Shown here: positions 8,848 through 16,770 of the stretch, one piece after another
Position numbering within the stretch: position 1 is the first letter of the stretch
Layout: the number at the start of each line of letters is the position of its first letter
Assembly: GCF_021290985.1 (NCBI RefSeq)
Contig: NZ_JAJOYU010000005.1
Span: forward strand, 1 to 64,000
Length of the DNA: 64,000 nucleotides
Source: Rheinheimera soli
Lineage (GTDB): Bacteria; Pseudomonadota; Gammaproteobacteria; Enterobacterales; Alteromonadaceae
Direction of reading: 5' to 3'
Notes under the pieces: generated by a model
What the model saw: only the letters and a program-made list of their open reading frames with translations
What the model was told of the DNA's origin: nothing
Databases searched by the model: none
Translations under genes and position numbers: made by a program

Positions 8848-9984
8848 ATGAAATCAACTTTATATAAAAAGGCCGGCCTTTGGTTGCTGGCTGTTATGTC
8901 GCTATCGAGTGCAAGTGTGTGTAGTGGTGCACTTCAGGCTGAAGAGCCTGTGCAGAAACCTAAAGTGTTATTAATTGCCAGCAGTTACGGCGTGGCCGAT
9001 GACCCGAAAAAACCTGGTTTGGAATTTGATGAGTATGCCATGGCTTATCAATTATTAAGTCCGCAAGTTCAGCTGGAGCTGGCCAGCCCAAAAGGCGGCA
9101 AAGTGGAAGTAGGTGAATACAACAAAACCAAGCCTTATAACGCTGCCGCTTTAGCAAATCCTGCAGCCATGCAGCTACTGGCTGGCAGCAAAAAACTCAG
9201 CGAAATTAAAGCGAACGACTATCAGGCTGCGCTGGTACTGGGTGGCAAAGGCGCTATGTTTGATTTAGCCGAGCATCAGCCGTTACAGCAATTACTGGCG
9301 GATATGGCGCAGCAGCAAAAAGTGATAGCTGCGGTTTGTCATGGCCCAGCGGCTTTAATTCATGTGAAAAACAAAGATGGTTCGCTGTTACTGCAAGGTA
9401 AAAAAGTAGCGGGTTTCAGCAATCAGGAAGAAACTATGTTTGCCAAAGAGATGCTGCCGCTTTATCCGTTCTTACTGCAGGACGGTTTAACCAAAGCCGG
9501 AGCCTTGTATCAACAAACTGGCCCTATGCTGCCGTTAGTGGTGCAGGATGGTAAGCTGATTACCGGGCAAAACCCCTACTCAACACCAGCTTTGGTCGAT
9601 GCGATCTTGGCTCAGTTAGAATTGAAAACGACACAGCGTGAGGCTTATCCGGATGAACAGGCTGTCACTTTAATTCAGCAGTTTTTAGTTGGACAAGCTG
9701 TGCCACAACCACTGGATGAAAAACTGGTGGATATTCAACTGATGGCGGCTTGGGGTTATTACTCCCTGCAATTTGCCAACGCCGAGCCAGAGCGTCAGCA
9801 AGCAGTGCAAGTGATGGAAATGGTCAGTGACAGCTTTACCGCTCCGCAGTTTTTAATGGCATTAGCACAAGGGCAGTTGCAACTGGGCAATACAACTCGC
9901 GCTGTTGAACTTGCAAAAGCTGTGCTAAAACAACAACCAGACTCCAAAGCAGCACAAGAATTGCTGACAAAAGCTCAAGGATAA
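8848..9984 (+). CDS. Secreted DJ-1/PfpI-like protein with TPR-like tail
   Basis: The protein has 378 residues. A signal peptide (about 1-31) is followed by a DJ-1/PfpI-type glutamine-amidotransferase-like fold (about 38-240) with the nucleophile elbow AAVCHGPAAL (Cys164, His165) and a conserved acidic residue near Glu59. Residues 250-378 are helical, and the segment FLMALAQGQLQLGNTTRAVE resembles a TPR repeat. Relatives include Hsp31-like chaperones, glyoxalases and proteases; which applies here is unknown. ACGGAG precedes the ATG. The next gene, a response regulator, starts one base after its stop, so it is probably co-transcribed with the two-component system and may be a periplasmic accessory to it. 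Confidence 0.85.
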   Translation: MKSTLYKKAGLWLLAVMSLSSASVCSGALQAEEPVQKPKVLLIASSYGVADDPKKPGLEFDEYAMAYQLLSPQVQLELASPKGGKVEVGEYNKTKPYNAAALANPAAMQLLAGSKKLSEIKANDYQAALVLGGKGAMFDLAEHQPLQQLLADMAQQQKVIAAVCHGPAALIHVKNKDGSLLLQGKKVAGFSNQEETMFAKEMLPLYPFLLQDGLTKAGALYQQTGPMLPLVVQDGKLITGQNPYSTPALVDAILAQLELKTTQREAYPDEQAVTLIQQFLVGQAVPQPLDEKLVDIQLMAAWGYYSLQFANAEPERQQAVQVMEMVSDSFTAPQFLMALAQGQLQLGNTTRAVELAKAVLKQQPDSKAAQELLTKAQG

Positions 9985-9985
9985 A

Positions 9986-10711
9986 GTGAAAGCTCAGAAC
10001 TTGAAAAACCATAGCCAACCCTGCCTGCGTATTCTGCTGGTGGAAGACCAGCAGGCGCTGGCCGCCAATATTATCGATTATCTGACCACAGCCGGGCATC
10101 AGCTGGATTATGCGGCTACAGGTGCTTTGGCTTTGCAACTGGCGAAACAGCATAGCTACGATTTAGTGCTGTTGGATTTGATGTTGCCGGATATAGATGG
10201 CAGGCAGCTCTGTATGCAATTACGCCAGTTGTGGTTGAAAGCTGTGCCTGTATTGATGCTGACCGCTTTGGATAGTCTGGATGATAAGTTGCAGGGTTTT
10301 GCTGCTGGTGCTGATGATTACCTGACCAAGCCTTTTGAGCTGGCCGAATTGGCGGTGCGTTGTATGGCCTTAAGTCGTCGTCATTTACTTAGCGTCGATC
10401 CGCAATTACAGCTGGGGCCTCTAGTGATAGACAGATCGCAACAACAAGCCAGCCGATCCGGTCAGCCGTTGGATTTACATCCGCTGGGTTATCGTATTTT
10501 GGTGGTGCTGGCTGAAGCTTATCCGGCTTTGGTCAGCCGCTCTGATTTAAGTTATCAGCTGTGGGGCGACGAGCCGCCGGATTCAGATGCGTTGCGTGCC
10601 CATATTTATCTGCTGCGCCAACAACTGGATAAGTCATTTTCTGCTGCCATGTTGCATACAGTCTATGGCATAGGTTTTAAGCTGGTCGTGCCGCAGGGGC
10701 CTCATCCATGA
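9986..10711 (+). CDS. OmpR-family two-component response regulator
   Basis: The protein has 241 residues. The receiver domain (about 14-125) shows the acidic pair Glu20/Asp21, phospho-acceptor Asp64 in LLDLMLPDIDG and the KPF motif. A winged-helix DNA-binding domain occupies about 140-236 (DLHPLGYRILVVL, LWGDEPPDSDALRAHIYLLRQQLD). Translation starts at a GTG one base after the upstream stop, with AAGGA in the end of that gene. Its stop overlaps the start of the sensor kinase by four bases, so both are translated together. The target genes are not visible from sequence. Confidence 0.93.
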   Translation: MKAQNLKNHSQPCLRILLVEDQQALAANIIDYLTTAGHQLDYAATGALALQLAKQHSYDLVLLDLMLPDIDGRQLCMQLRQLWLKAVPVLMLTALDSLDDKLQGFAAGADDYLTKPFELAELAVRCMALSRRHLLSVDPQLQLGPLVIDRSQQQASRSGQPLDLHPLGYRILVVLAEAYPALVSRSDLSYQLWGDEPPDSDALRAHIYLLRQQLDKSFSAAMLHTVYGIGFKLVVPQGPHP

Positions 10712-11991
10712 ATAAACCAGCCCGAAGTTTAGGCCAACGTATTATTTGGGCTTTTGTTATTCTGGCGCTGCTTTGTGCTTCTTTATTCAGCTTTTTTAAC
10801 GTAATTTTTGTATATACGGTGGAAGACCAGTTTTTTCGTCATCAGTTAATGGACGAACAAAAACGCCAACTGCAACAGCCGCAGTTATCTGCACCTCAAT
10901 CTCCTGCTATGCGGATTTACCTTGGTACTAAGGATTTTCCGGCAGATCTGCTGCAAGTTCTTGAACCCAACACCAAGCGTACGGAATACAGTGGTCTGGA
11001 TGGGCGGCATTATCACCTTCGTCGTTTCGTTCATCCTGCGGTAAAGGAGCCAGTTTGGCTAGTGGCGGAAGTCAGTCAGCAACTGGTGGTGCGGCCAATT
11101 CGGGATGAAATGTTTTTACTCTATGGCATCAGCACTTTAATGATGCTGTTGCTGGCCGCAGCTTTGGGTTTTGCCTTAGCACGCCGGGCAACCCGGCCTT
11201 TAACCCAGTTGGCTGAACTGGTGCAAAACGATCAGTTTAGTCCGGGTTTTTCCAAAGTTTTTCCGGCCAATGAAATAGGCGTATTGGCTGAGGCTTTAGA
11301 GCAAAACTGGCAAAGAGTGCAGGCCTTTATTGCCCGGGAGCAAGCTTTTAGCCGCGATGCCAGCCACGAGCTGCGAACACCACTGGCGGTTATACAAAGC
11401 AGTTGTGAGTTGTTATTGGCGCAAGCCTCAACGCAAGCATGGCCAGCAGAGCAGCAACAACGCTTAGAGCAAATTCAGCACAGCAGCAGGCAAATGAACC
11501 AACTGATCAGCACTTTACTGGCGATGTCACGTGAGCAGCATTTGGGCCAGACTGAAACTATCAAATTGGCTGGTTTGCTGGAGCAACTGGTACTGAACTT
11601 ATCGCCTTTGCTGGACGGTAAACACATCGAACTTGAACTGCAGGTGGAACCTGATCTGCAGTTGCAACTCAACCCAGTATTGCTGCAAATGGTGCTGACC
11701 AACTTACTGCAAAATGCTTTTTTACATAGTGCCCCCGGCATTATTCATATCAGCGCCGACTCGTTGGGTTTGCTGATCCGTAACCCCTTGCAAGCCGAAG
11801 ATGTGCCCACTGAGTTAACCGCTTTATTTGCCAAAGGCCGCCAAAGCAGTGGTTATGGTTTGGGCCTGGGCATAGTGCAACGGCTTTGTCAGCAAACAGG
11901 ATTAGAGCTTCAACTAGAGCGCCAAAACAGTGTACTGCAAGTGAAACTGAGTTGGTCTGACAGCGTTTTTGCAGCACAGAATCAGCACTAA
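10708..11991 (+). CDS. Two-component sensor histidine kinase
   Basis: The protein has 427 residues. Membrane segments at about 11-36 and 136-158 enclose a periplasmic sensor region of about 100 residues. A HAMP-like linker follows, then the H-box DASHELRTPLAV with phospho-acceptor His220, an N-box (LTNLLQNAFLHS) and a G-box (GYGLGLGIVQRL). It partners the response regulator upstream (ATGA overlap). The signal may involve the secreted PfpI-like protein encoded first in the operon; this is inference. Its stop overlaps the end of the convergent amidotransferase gene by four bases. Confidence 0.93.
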   Translation: MNKPARSLGQRIIWAFVILALLCASLFSFFNVIFVYTVEDQFFRHQLMDEQKRQLQQPQLSAPQSPAMRIYLGTKDFPADLLQVLEPNTKRTEYSGLDGRHYHLRRFVHPAVKEPVWLVAEVSQQLVVRPIRDEMFLLYGISTLMMLLLAAALGFALARRATRPLTQLAELVQNDQFSPGFSKVFPANEIGVLAEALEQNWQRVQAFIAREQAFSRDASHELRTPLAVIQSSCELLLAQASTQAWPAEQQQRLEQIQHSSRQMNQLISTLLAMSREQHLGQTETIKLAGLLEQLVLNLSPLLDGKHIELELQVEPDLQLQLNPVLLQMVLTNLLQNAFLHSAPGIIHISADSLGLLIRNPLQAEDVPTELTALFAKGRQSSGYGLGLGIVQRLCQQTGLELQLERQNSVLQVKLSWSDSVFAAQNQH

Positions 11992-12746
11992 CAAGCCAGA
12001 TGTTCGGCATTATCCAGGCAAGGTCGGTAACCTGGTAGTTGCTGCAGCCATCTGTGGTAGGTGAAATTGGCGGCTTTATGCAGTGCTGCTACTTTTGCCG
12101 GCAAGTTCTGCAAAATGTCCTCTTCGCTTTGTACTGAATTCAGATGCTGCAAATTCAGCAAAGACTGTCTGTCTTGCTTGCACCATGCTTTGATACTCTC
12201 GCTGGTTACCTCCATGTGTGACTGCAACCCCAGATGAGGGCCATACGCAAATGCCTTGTTAAGGCAATAACGGCCATATAACAAACGTTTTGCGCCTCGT
12301 GGAATTTGGAAGGTTTCAAAATGCCAGTGAAACAGGTTTAGCTCGGCTTGGTCGCCCAGCCATTGTTTGGCTTCAGCAAAAGCCGTTACCCGCACCGGAT
12401 CCCAGCCTATTTGTGGCACGGCGTTAGGCCGAACCTGAGCCCCCAATACCTTAGCCAGCAATTGCCCGCCAAAACAATGACCTAACATTGGCCGGTGACG
12501 CGTCAAAGCGTCTTGCACTAAAACTTCTTCCTGTTTAATCCAGAGATAAGGGTCGTTGACGCTGGCGTTGGAACCCAGCAGCACTACAGCGCTGTAATCT
12601 TTGCAGCTTAAAGGGGGGGCTTCGCCATGGTTGATGGCAAAAATCTGATAAGGCAACTGGCATAAATCCAGATAAGACTGCAAGTAAGCTGGGCCCTGAG
12701 TGGCGTCGTGCTGGCAAATGGCGATAGGTTTTAATTGACTAAACAT
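11988..12746 (-). CDS. Class I glutamine amidotransferase-like protein
   Basis: The protein has 252 residues and a GMP-synthase-like class I amidotransferase fold. The nucleophile elbow GHCFGGQLLAKVLGA and the later HWHFETFQIP with LQSHMEV give candidate Cys, His and Glu residues. Such stand-alone domains often act in gamma-glutamyl hydrolysis or unknown amide transfers. The ATG at 12746 (MFSQLKPIAIC) is preferred over the GTG at 12770, which adds eight residues without a better ribosome site. It ends in a four-base overlap with the histidine kinase on the other strand. Confidence 0.85.
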   Translation of the reverse strand: MFSQLKPIAICQHDATQGPAYLQSYLDLCQLPYQIFAINHGEAPPLSCKDYSAVVLLGSNASVNDPYLWIKQEEVLVQDALTRHRPMLGHCFGGQLLAKVLGAQVRPNAVPQIGWDPVRVTAFAEAKQWLGDQAELNLFHWHFETFQIPRGAKRLLYGRYCLNKAFAYGPHLGLQSHMEVTSESIKAWCKQDRQSLLNLQHLNSVQSEEDILQNLPAKVAALHKAANFTYHRWLQQLPGYRPCLDNAEHLAC

Positions 12747-12934
12747 GACAAAAGTCCGGGTTGTAAACACCGCTTTATCATAAAAAATGTTCGCGCAAAA
12801 AGGCTGTAAAGAAGCAGGGGAGCAGGGTAAAGAATTTATAATTTTCTGCTTTTTTATGGGCTTTAACGCCCGTTTGACATTTAGCTTGTGATACTGCTCT
12901 GACTAAAAAACAAGGCAAAGTAGTGAGTCTGACT

Positions 12935-14524
12935 ATGCGAATTATAAAGGTAACAGTACTGCTGCTTAGCAGTGTAGTACTGACAGCAGTTTTGTTGTTA
13001 ACTGCTTGCGTCAACTGGCCTTTGCCAGAAGCTCCAGGTCCCGCCAGTAGTGGCCCGTTGCTGCTGGATAATGTCAGTATTGTGGATGTAGAAACAGGCC
13101 AAATTCATCCACATCAGGCGGTGTGGATTGACCAGGGCCGTATTAGCAACATTACGGCTTCTGATGGTACATCAACAGAAAGCAGCGCGGCAGTTCGCAC
13201 TGAGCTGATGGCCGATGGTCGGTTGAAAGTGCATGCTGCAGGGCGTTTTTTAATACCTGGCCTGACCGATATGCACACCCATTCGTTACAGATTTCTCCT
13301 CAACTGCATCATCCGTTATGGGTAGCTGCGGGGGTCACCGCAGTGCGGGATTTATCTGGTTGTATGCTGCAGCCCGATAGTTTTCAGGCCTGCACCGCAG
13401 ACCGAAAACTCTGGCAGCAACAAGTGACAGCAGGCCAAAGAACCAGCCCAAATTATTGGCAACACAGCAGTTATCAGCTCAATGGCGGTCCGGAAGTGCC
13501 AGCTGACTATCCGGCATTTTTTAAGCTGCAATCGGCCACTGATGCCAAAACTTTGGTGGCGCATTATCAGGCGCAAGGCACTGATTTTATAAAAGTGTAT
13601 GAACAACTCAGTGTTCAGCAATACCAGTGGTTAGTTGCTGCAGCCAAAGAGGCTGGTATGGCGCTGGCAGGGCATCAGCCCTGGTTAGTCTCTTTTCAGC
13701 AGATGTTAGATGCAAATCAAGGTAGCGTTGAGCATGGCCGGGTCTTTATTTTTGAATGTGCCGATGCCATTAAAGCCTATAAACAACAGCCACTCACCCA
13801 GAGTTTTCAGCCAGAGCAATGGCGCGCGCTGCTGCAAAGCCAAAACCCAGTGTTGTGTCAACAACTGATGCAACAAATGGCGTTATCCAACACCTGGTGG
13901 AGTCCTACCTTATTAACCCTGCAATTGGGTGCTAAAGCCGGTGATACCGAATTCCGTGAGGACAGCAGACTAAAATATGTGCCTGATCTGCTGCAGTTGT
14001 TATGGCAGGGCGATGCCGATGTTATGCTGAAAAGATCTTATGATCACAATGATCTGAATGTGCATATTGAGTTGCTGGCGTTGGCACAGCAGCAATTAAA
14101 ACAAGCACAGCAAGCTGGTGTAAAAATTCTGGCTGGCACCGATACGCCAGACTCTTTTGTCTTTGCTGGCTCAGGCTTACACGACGAGCTGGCGTTGTAT
14201 CTGCAGGCAGGTTTAAGCCCTTTAGAAGTGATTCAAACCGCTACTATTAATCCCGCCATTTTTGCTGGTATCGCAGCACAAACAGGTTCAATTGCTGTGG
14301 GTAAAACAGCCGATTTGGTATTGCTAAATCATAACCCTTTACTGGATTTAGCCAGTATGCGCCAACCTGAAGCCGTAGTGCTGGCAGGGCACTGGTATCC
14401 AAAGGTTTTGCTGCTGCAATTAGAAAGTTTTGCTGAAGATCAAGCGAACAGCATCAGGCTAAACCTGCATTTACTGTGGGATGCGCTGATGAGTGCTCCT
14501 ATGCGCCAGCAATTCGCGGACTAA
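12935..14524 (+). CDS. Amidohydrolase-family lipoprotein (paralogue)
   Basis: This 529-residue protein is related to the amidohydrolase at 5264-6709. It has a lipoprotein signal with lipobox LTAC and Cys25, the motif VDVETGQ, the metal-binding MHTHS, a Lys in DFIKVYE, His in AGHQPW and SVEHG, and the Asp of AGTDTPDSF. It should be anchored in the periplasm and hydrolyse an amide or cyclic amide; the substrate is unknown. The ATG at 12935 is chosen over a GTG at 12923. It carries an insertion between about residues 130 and 180 relative to its paralogue. Confidence 0.86.
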   Translation: MRIIKVTVLLLSSVVLTAVLLLTACVNWPLPEAPGPASSGPLLLDNVSIVDVETGQIHPHQAVWIDQGRISNITASDGTSTESSAAVRTELMADGRLKVHAAGRFLIPGLTDMHTHSLQISPQLHHPLWVAAGVTAVRDLSGCMLQPDSFQACTADRKLWQQQVTAGQRTSPNYWQHSSYQLNGGPEVPADYPAFFKLQSATDAKTLVAHYQAQGTDFIKVYEQLSVQQYQWLVAAAKEAGMALAGHQPWLVSFQQMLDANQGSVEHGRVFIFECADAIKAYKQQPLTQSFQPEQWRALLQSQNPVLCQQLMQQMALSNTWWSPTLLTLQLGAKAGDTEFREDSRLKYVPDLLQLLWQGDADVMLKRSYDHNDLNVHIELLALAQQQLKQAQQAGVKILAGTDTPDSFVFAGSGLHDELALYLQAGLSPLEVIQTATINPAIFAGIAAQTGSIAVGKTADLVLLNHNPLLDLASMRQPEAVVLAGHWYPKVLLLQLESFAEDQANSIRLNLHLLWDALMSAPMRQQFAD

Positions 14525-14592
14525 GCCGCAGCAGGTAATCACCGCTAAAATCCGTTACCATAACGGCAGTTTTTACCGAATGAGACAACACA

Positions 14593-15108
14593 GTGATTGG
14601 ATTAGGGGATCAAAACGCCAGCTTTCGGGTCTATGTGGAAAACAGACCCAAAATGCCACAGTACCAGCAGCTATTTGACTGCGAAGCAGTGCAAGCGGGT
14701 GATATAGATCTGATTTATCAGCACTGTGGCAATGGCTGGCGTAAGCTGTTTAATGTCTACGCCAAACTGCTATGCGCTCTGGATCCAAAGCTATTTACCT
14801 TCCCGACTCAGGCCGCGAGTTGGCAGCAGTATCGTGACCAGTTTTTGCTGCAAAAAGCTTCAGGCACAGCCCTGTTATTCGATGCCCCTTTGTTAAAGCC
14901 AAAAGACAGCACCTTACATTTAATTGCTGGCCGCACTCATGCTAAGCAGTTGATTGAGCGTGGTTTAGCTTGTCAGTTACATTGGCTGAATGAAGAGTTT
15001 GCAATAGACCCTATCAACAAAGTGCTGGTGACACCTTATTTTGATTACCGTCAGCTGAGCAATGAAAAGATTGAGTTTACGGCTGGCTTATTAAAAACAT
15101 TGAAGTGA
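14593..15108 (+). CDS. Conserved hypothetical protein, possibly DUF6942
   Basis: The 171-residue protein starts at GTG (VIGLGDQNASFRVYVENRP). Patterns such as GNGWRKLFNVYAKLL, SGTALLFDAP and PYFDYRQLSNEKIE are strongly conserved-looking and recall the gammaproteobacterial DUF6942 family, but this assignment is from memory. There is no signal peptide or membrane segment. No function is known. It follows the amidohydrolase by 68 bases and may share its transcript. Confidence 0.7.
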   Translation: MIGLGDQNASFRVYVENRPKMPQYQQLFDCEAVQAGDIDLIYQHCGNGWRKLFNVYAKLLCALDPKLFTFPTQAASWQQYRDQFLLQKASGTALLFDAPLLKPKDSTLHLIAGRTHAKQLIERGLACQLHWLNEEFAIDPINKVLVTPYFDYRQLSNEKIEFTAGLLKTLK

Positions 15109-15270
15109 CAGGTTTGTGCACATAAACGACGAGCTGAACAGGTTCGCTCTAACAGCGACCTGTGTGATGACTGCAGACTACAACAAACCCGACAACACCA
15201 GCCCCCAGCTTTGCTGACCTGCCTGTCATTTGATTTTTAACACACTTTCACTACTCACCACGAAGTTTCT

Positions 15271-15359
15271 ACACTTTTATGCGCAATAAAATGTGTTATT
15301 CAACACTTTTGTGCGCATAAAAGTGTTGGTATGTTTGCTTTTATCCGCATAGAAGTGTA
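15271..15359. promoter_or_regulatory. Three palindromic operator-like repeats before the AAA ATPase gene
   Basis: Three related units occupy 15271-15296, 15302-15327 and 15334-15359. The middle one is nearly a perfect palindrome: AACACTTTT (15302-15310), a TGCGCA centre, and AAAAGTGTT (15319-15327). The first matches it with a few changes and the third keeps mainly its right half. Start-to-start spacing is 31 and 32 bases, about three helical turns, so bound proteins would face the same side. They end 35 bases before the ATPase start codon and are probably operators of that gene. Confidence 0.7.
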
Positions 15360-15394
15360 ATTTTGGCACAAAATAACGGCAGTAAGGTGGGGTT

Positions 15395-16717
15395 ATGGAA
15401 CGCGATTTATTGACAGCATTACTGCGCTGGAAACAGAAACCTGAGCGTAAGCCCCTGCTGATTGATGGTGCGAGGCAAACTGGTAAAACTTATTTGCTGA
15501 AAGAGTTATTTGGCCAACACTTTGCAAAGGTTCTGCGGATAGATTTTCTTGAGTCGCCGCAGATGCAGGATGCCTTTGCTGGCTCATTAACCCCCAGTGA
15601 TATATTGAGTAATATCGAGCTGTTAACCGGTCAGCCGTTTAATATGGCAACTGACCTGCTAATCCTCGATGAAATTGGCGAATGCCCGCGTGCGGTGACG
15701 GCATTAAAGTACTTTGCCGAACAAACCCCGCAGGCTTTTGTTGCCGCCAGTGGCTCTAACATAGGTTTGCTGAATACCTTTCCGGTAGGCAAGGTTGAGC
15801 AATACAACTTAAGGCCGTTAACCTTCCGCGAGTTCTTATTAGCCTCTGGCGAGGCAGTGCTGTTAAAAGCCTATGATGCCGGGCAAAACTCCGCAGCAGC
15901 ACACACTAAGCTATTTGATAAGCTGACAGATTACTACTTTACTGGCGGTATGCCAGAGGCCGTTAGCCTCTGGTTTGAACTGGCTGAGCAAAGCATACTG
16001 GAGCGTGTAAAAGCGGTGTCACAGGTACATGCCGATTTGCTGGCCGGTTATGTGCGGGATTTTGGTAAATACTCTGGCAAGGTGGATGCTGGTTTAATCG
16101 AAGCTGTGTTTACTGCAGTGCCGGCTCAGCTTGCTGCAGTCATGGATGAATCTGTTCAACGCTTTAAGTTCAAACAGGTGCATGAGCGTAAATCCCGTTA
16201 TCAGGAGCTGGAAAGCGGCATCATTTGGCTGGAGAAGTGCCGGCTGATCTTAAAAAACTATCCTGTTGATGGCACACCACGCAGCCCGTTAGCTGCTTAC
16301 AAAAAAGACAATATGGTAAAGCTGTTTCTGTTTGATGTTGGCTTACTTAACCATATGCTGGGTGTCAGCTATCTGGAAATAAAGCAGCAGAATTATGACT
16401 ACAAGGGTTACATTGCAGAAAACTTTGTGCAGCAGGAGTTAGCTGCACTGGGTATTGATCCAACCTTTTCCTGGGGTGATGCCCGGGCAGAAATAGAGTT
16501 TATTCTGGCCGATAGCATCGGCAATGTGATACCGCTGGAAGTAAAAAGTGGTAAACGAACCAGAGCCAGGTCACTGCAGTCTTATATTGAAAAATGTAGT
16601 CCGGTCAAAACCATTAAATTGACCGGTACTCAGGGATCGTCACCGCTTGAGCAGCAGCATCTGGTATACCCGCTGTATTACACAGCGCAGGCCGTACGCA
16701 CACATCTGCTTTCATAA
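15395..16717 (+). CDS. AAA family ATPase with DUF4143 domain
   Basis: The protein has 440 residues. The AAA_14-type ATPase has Walker A GARQTGKT (25-32) and Walker B LLILDE (88-93). The C-terminal DUF4143 part includes a nuclease-like segment, ENFVQQEL ... AEIEFIL ... PLEVKSGKR, resembling the core of PD-(D/E)XK enzymes. The family is widespread and of unknown role. AAGGTGG gives a ribosome site before the ATG. It sits alone between three upstream palindromes and a bidirectional terminator shared with uvrA. Its position beside a repair gene is probably chance. Confidence 0.88.
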   Translation: MERDLLTALLRWKQKPERKPLLIDGARQTGKTYLLKELFGQHFAKVLRIDFLESPQMQDAFAGSLTPSDILSNIELLTGQPFNMATDLLILDEIGECPRAVTALKYFAEQTPQAFVAASGSNIGLLNTFPVGKVEQYNLRPLTFREFLLASGEAVLLKAYDAGQNSAAAHTKLFDKLTDYYFTGGMPEAVSLWFELAEQSILERVKAVSQVHADLLAGYVRDFGKYSGKVDAGLIEAVFTAVPAQLAAVMDESVQRFKFKQVHERKSRYQELESGIIWLEKCRLILKNYPVDGTPRSPLAAYKKDNMVKLFLFDVGLLNHMLGVSYLEIKQQNYDYKGYIAENFVQQELAALGIDPTFSWGDARAEIEFILADSIGNVIPLEVKSGKRTRARSLQSYIEKCSPVKTIKLTGTQGSSPLEQQHLVYPLYYTAQAVRTHLLS

Positions 16718-16746
16718 AAAACGCCCGCATTGTGAAAGCGGGCGTT
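16718..16746. terminator. Bidirectional terminator between AAA ATPase and uvrA
   Basis: The stem ACGCCCGC (16721-16728) pairs with GCGGGCGT (16738-16745) around a 9-base loop, with an A-run before it and TTT after it. It can end transcription of the ATPase gene on the plus strand and uvrA on the minus strand. Confidence 0.85.
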
Positions 16747-16770
16747 TCAGATGCTCGGCAGTAGTTGGAC

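Noticed and set aside
14493-14678. 61-codon frame overlapping the end of the second amidohydrolase gene
   Set aside because: It overlaps two genes in another frame and has no ribosome site or family pattern.
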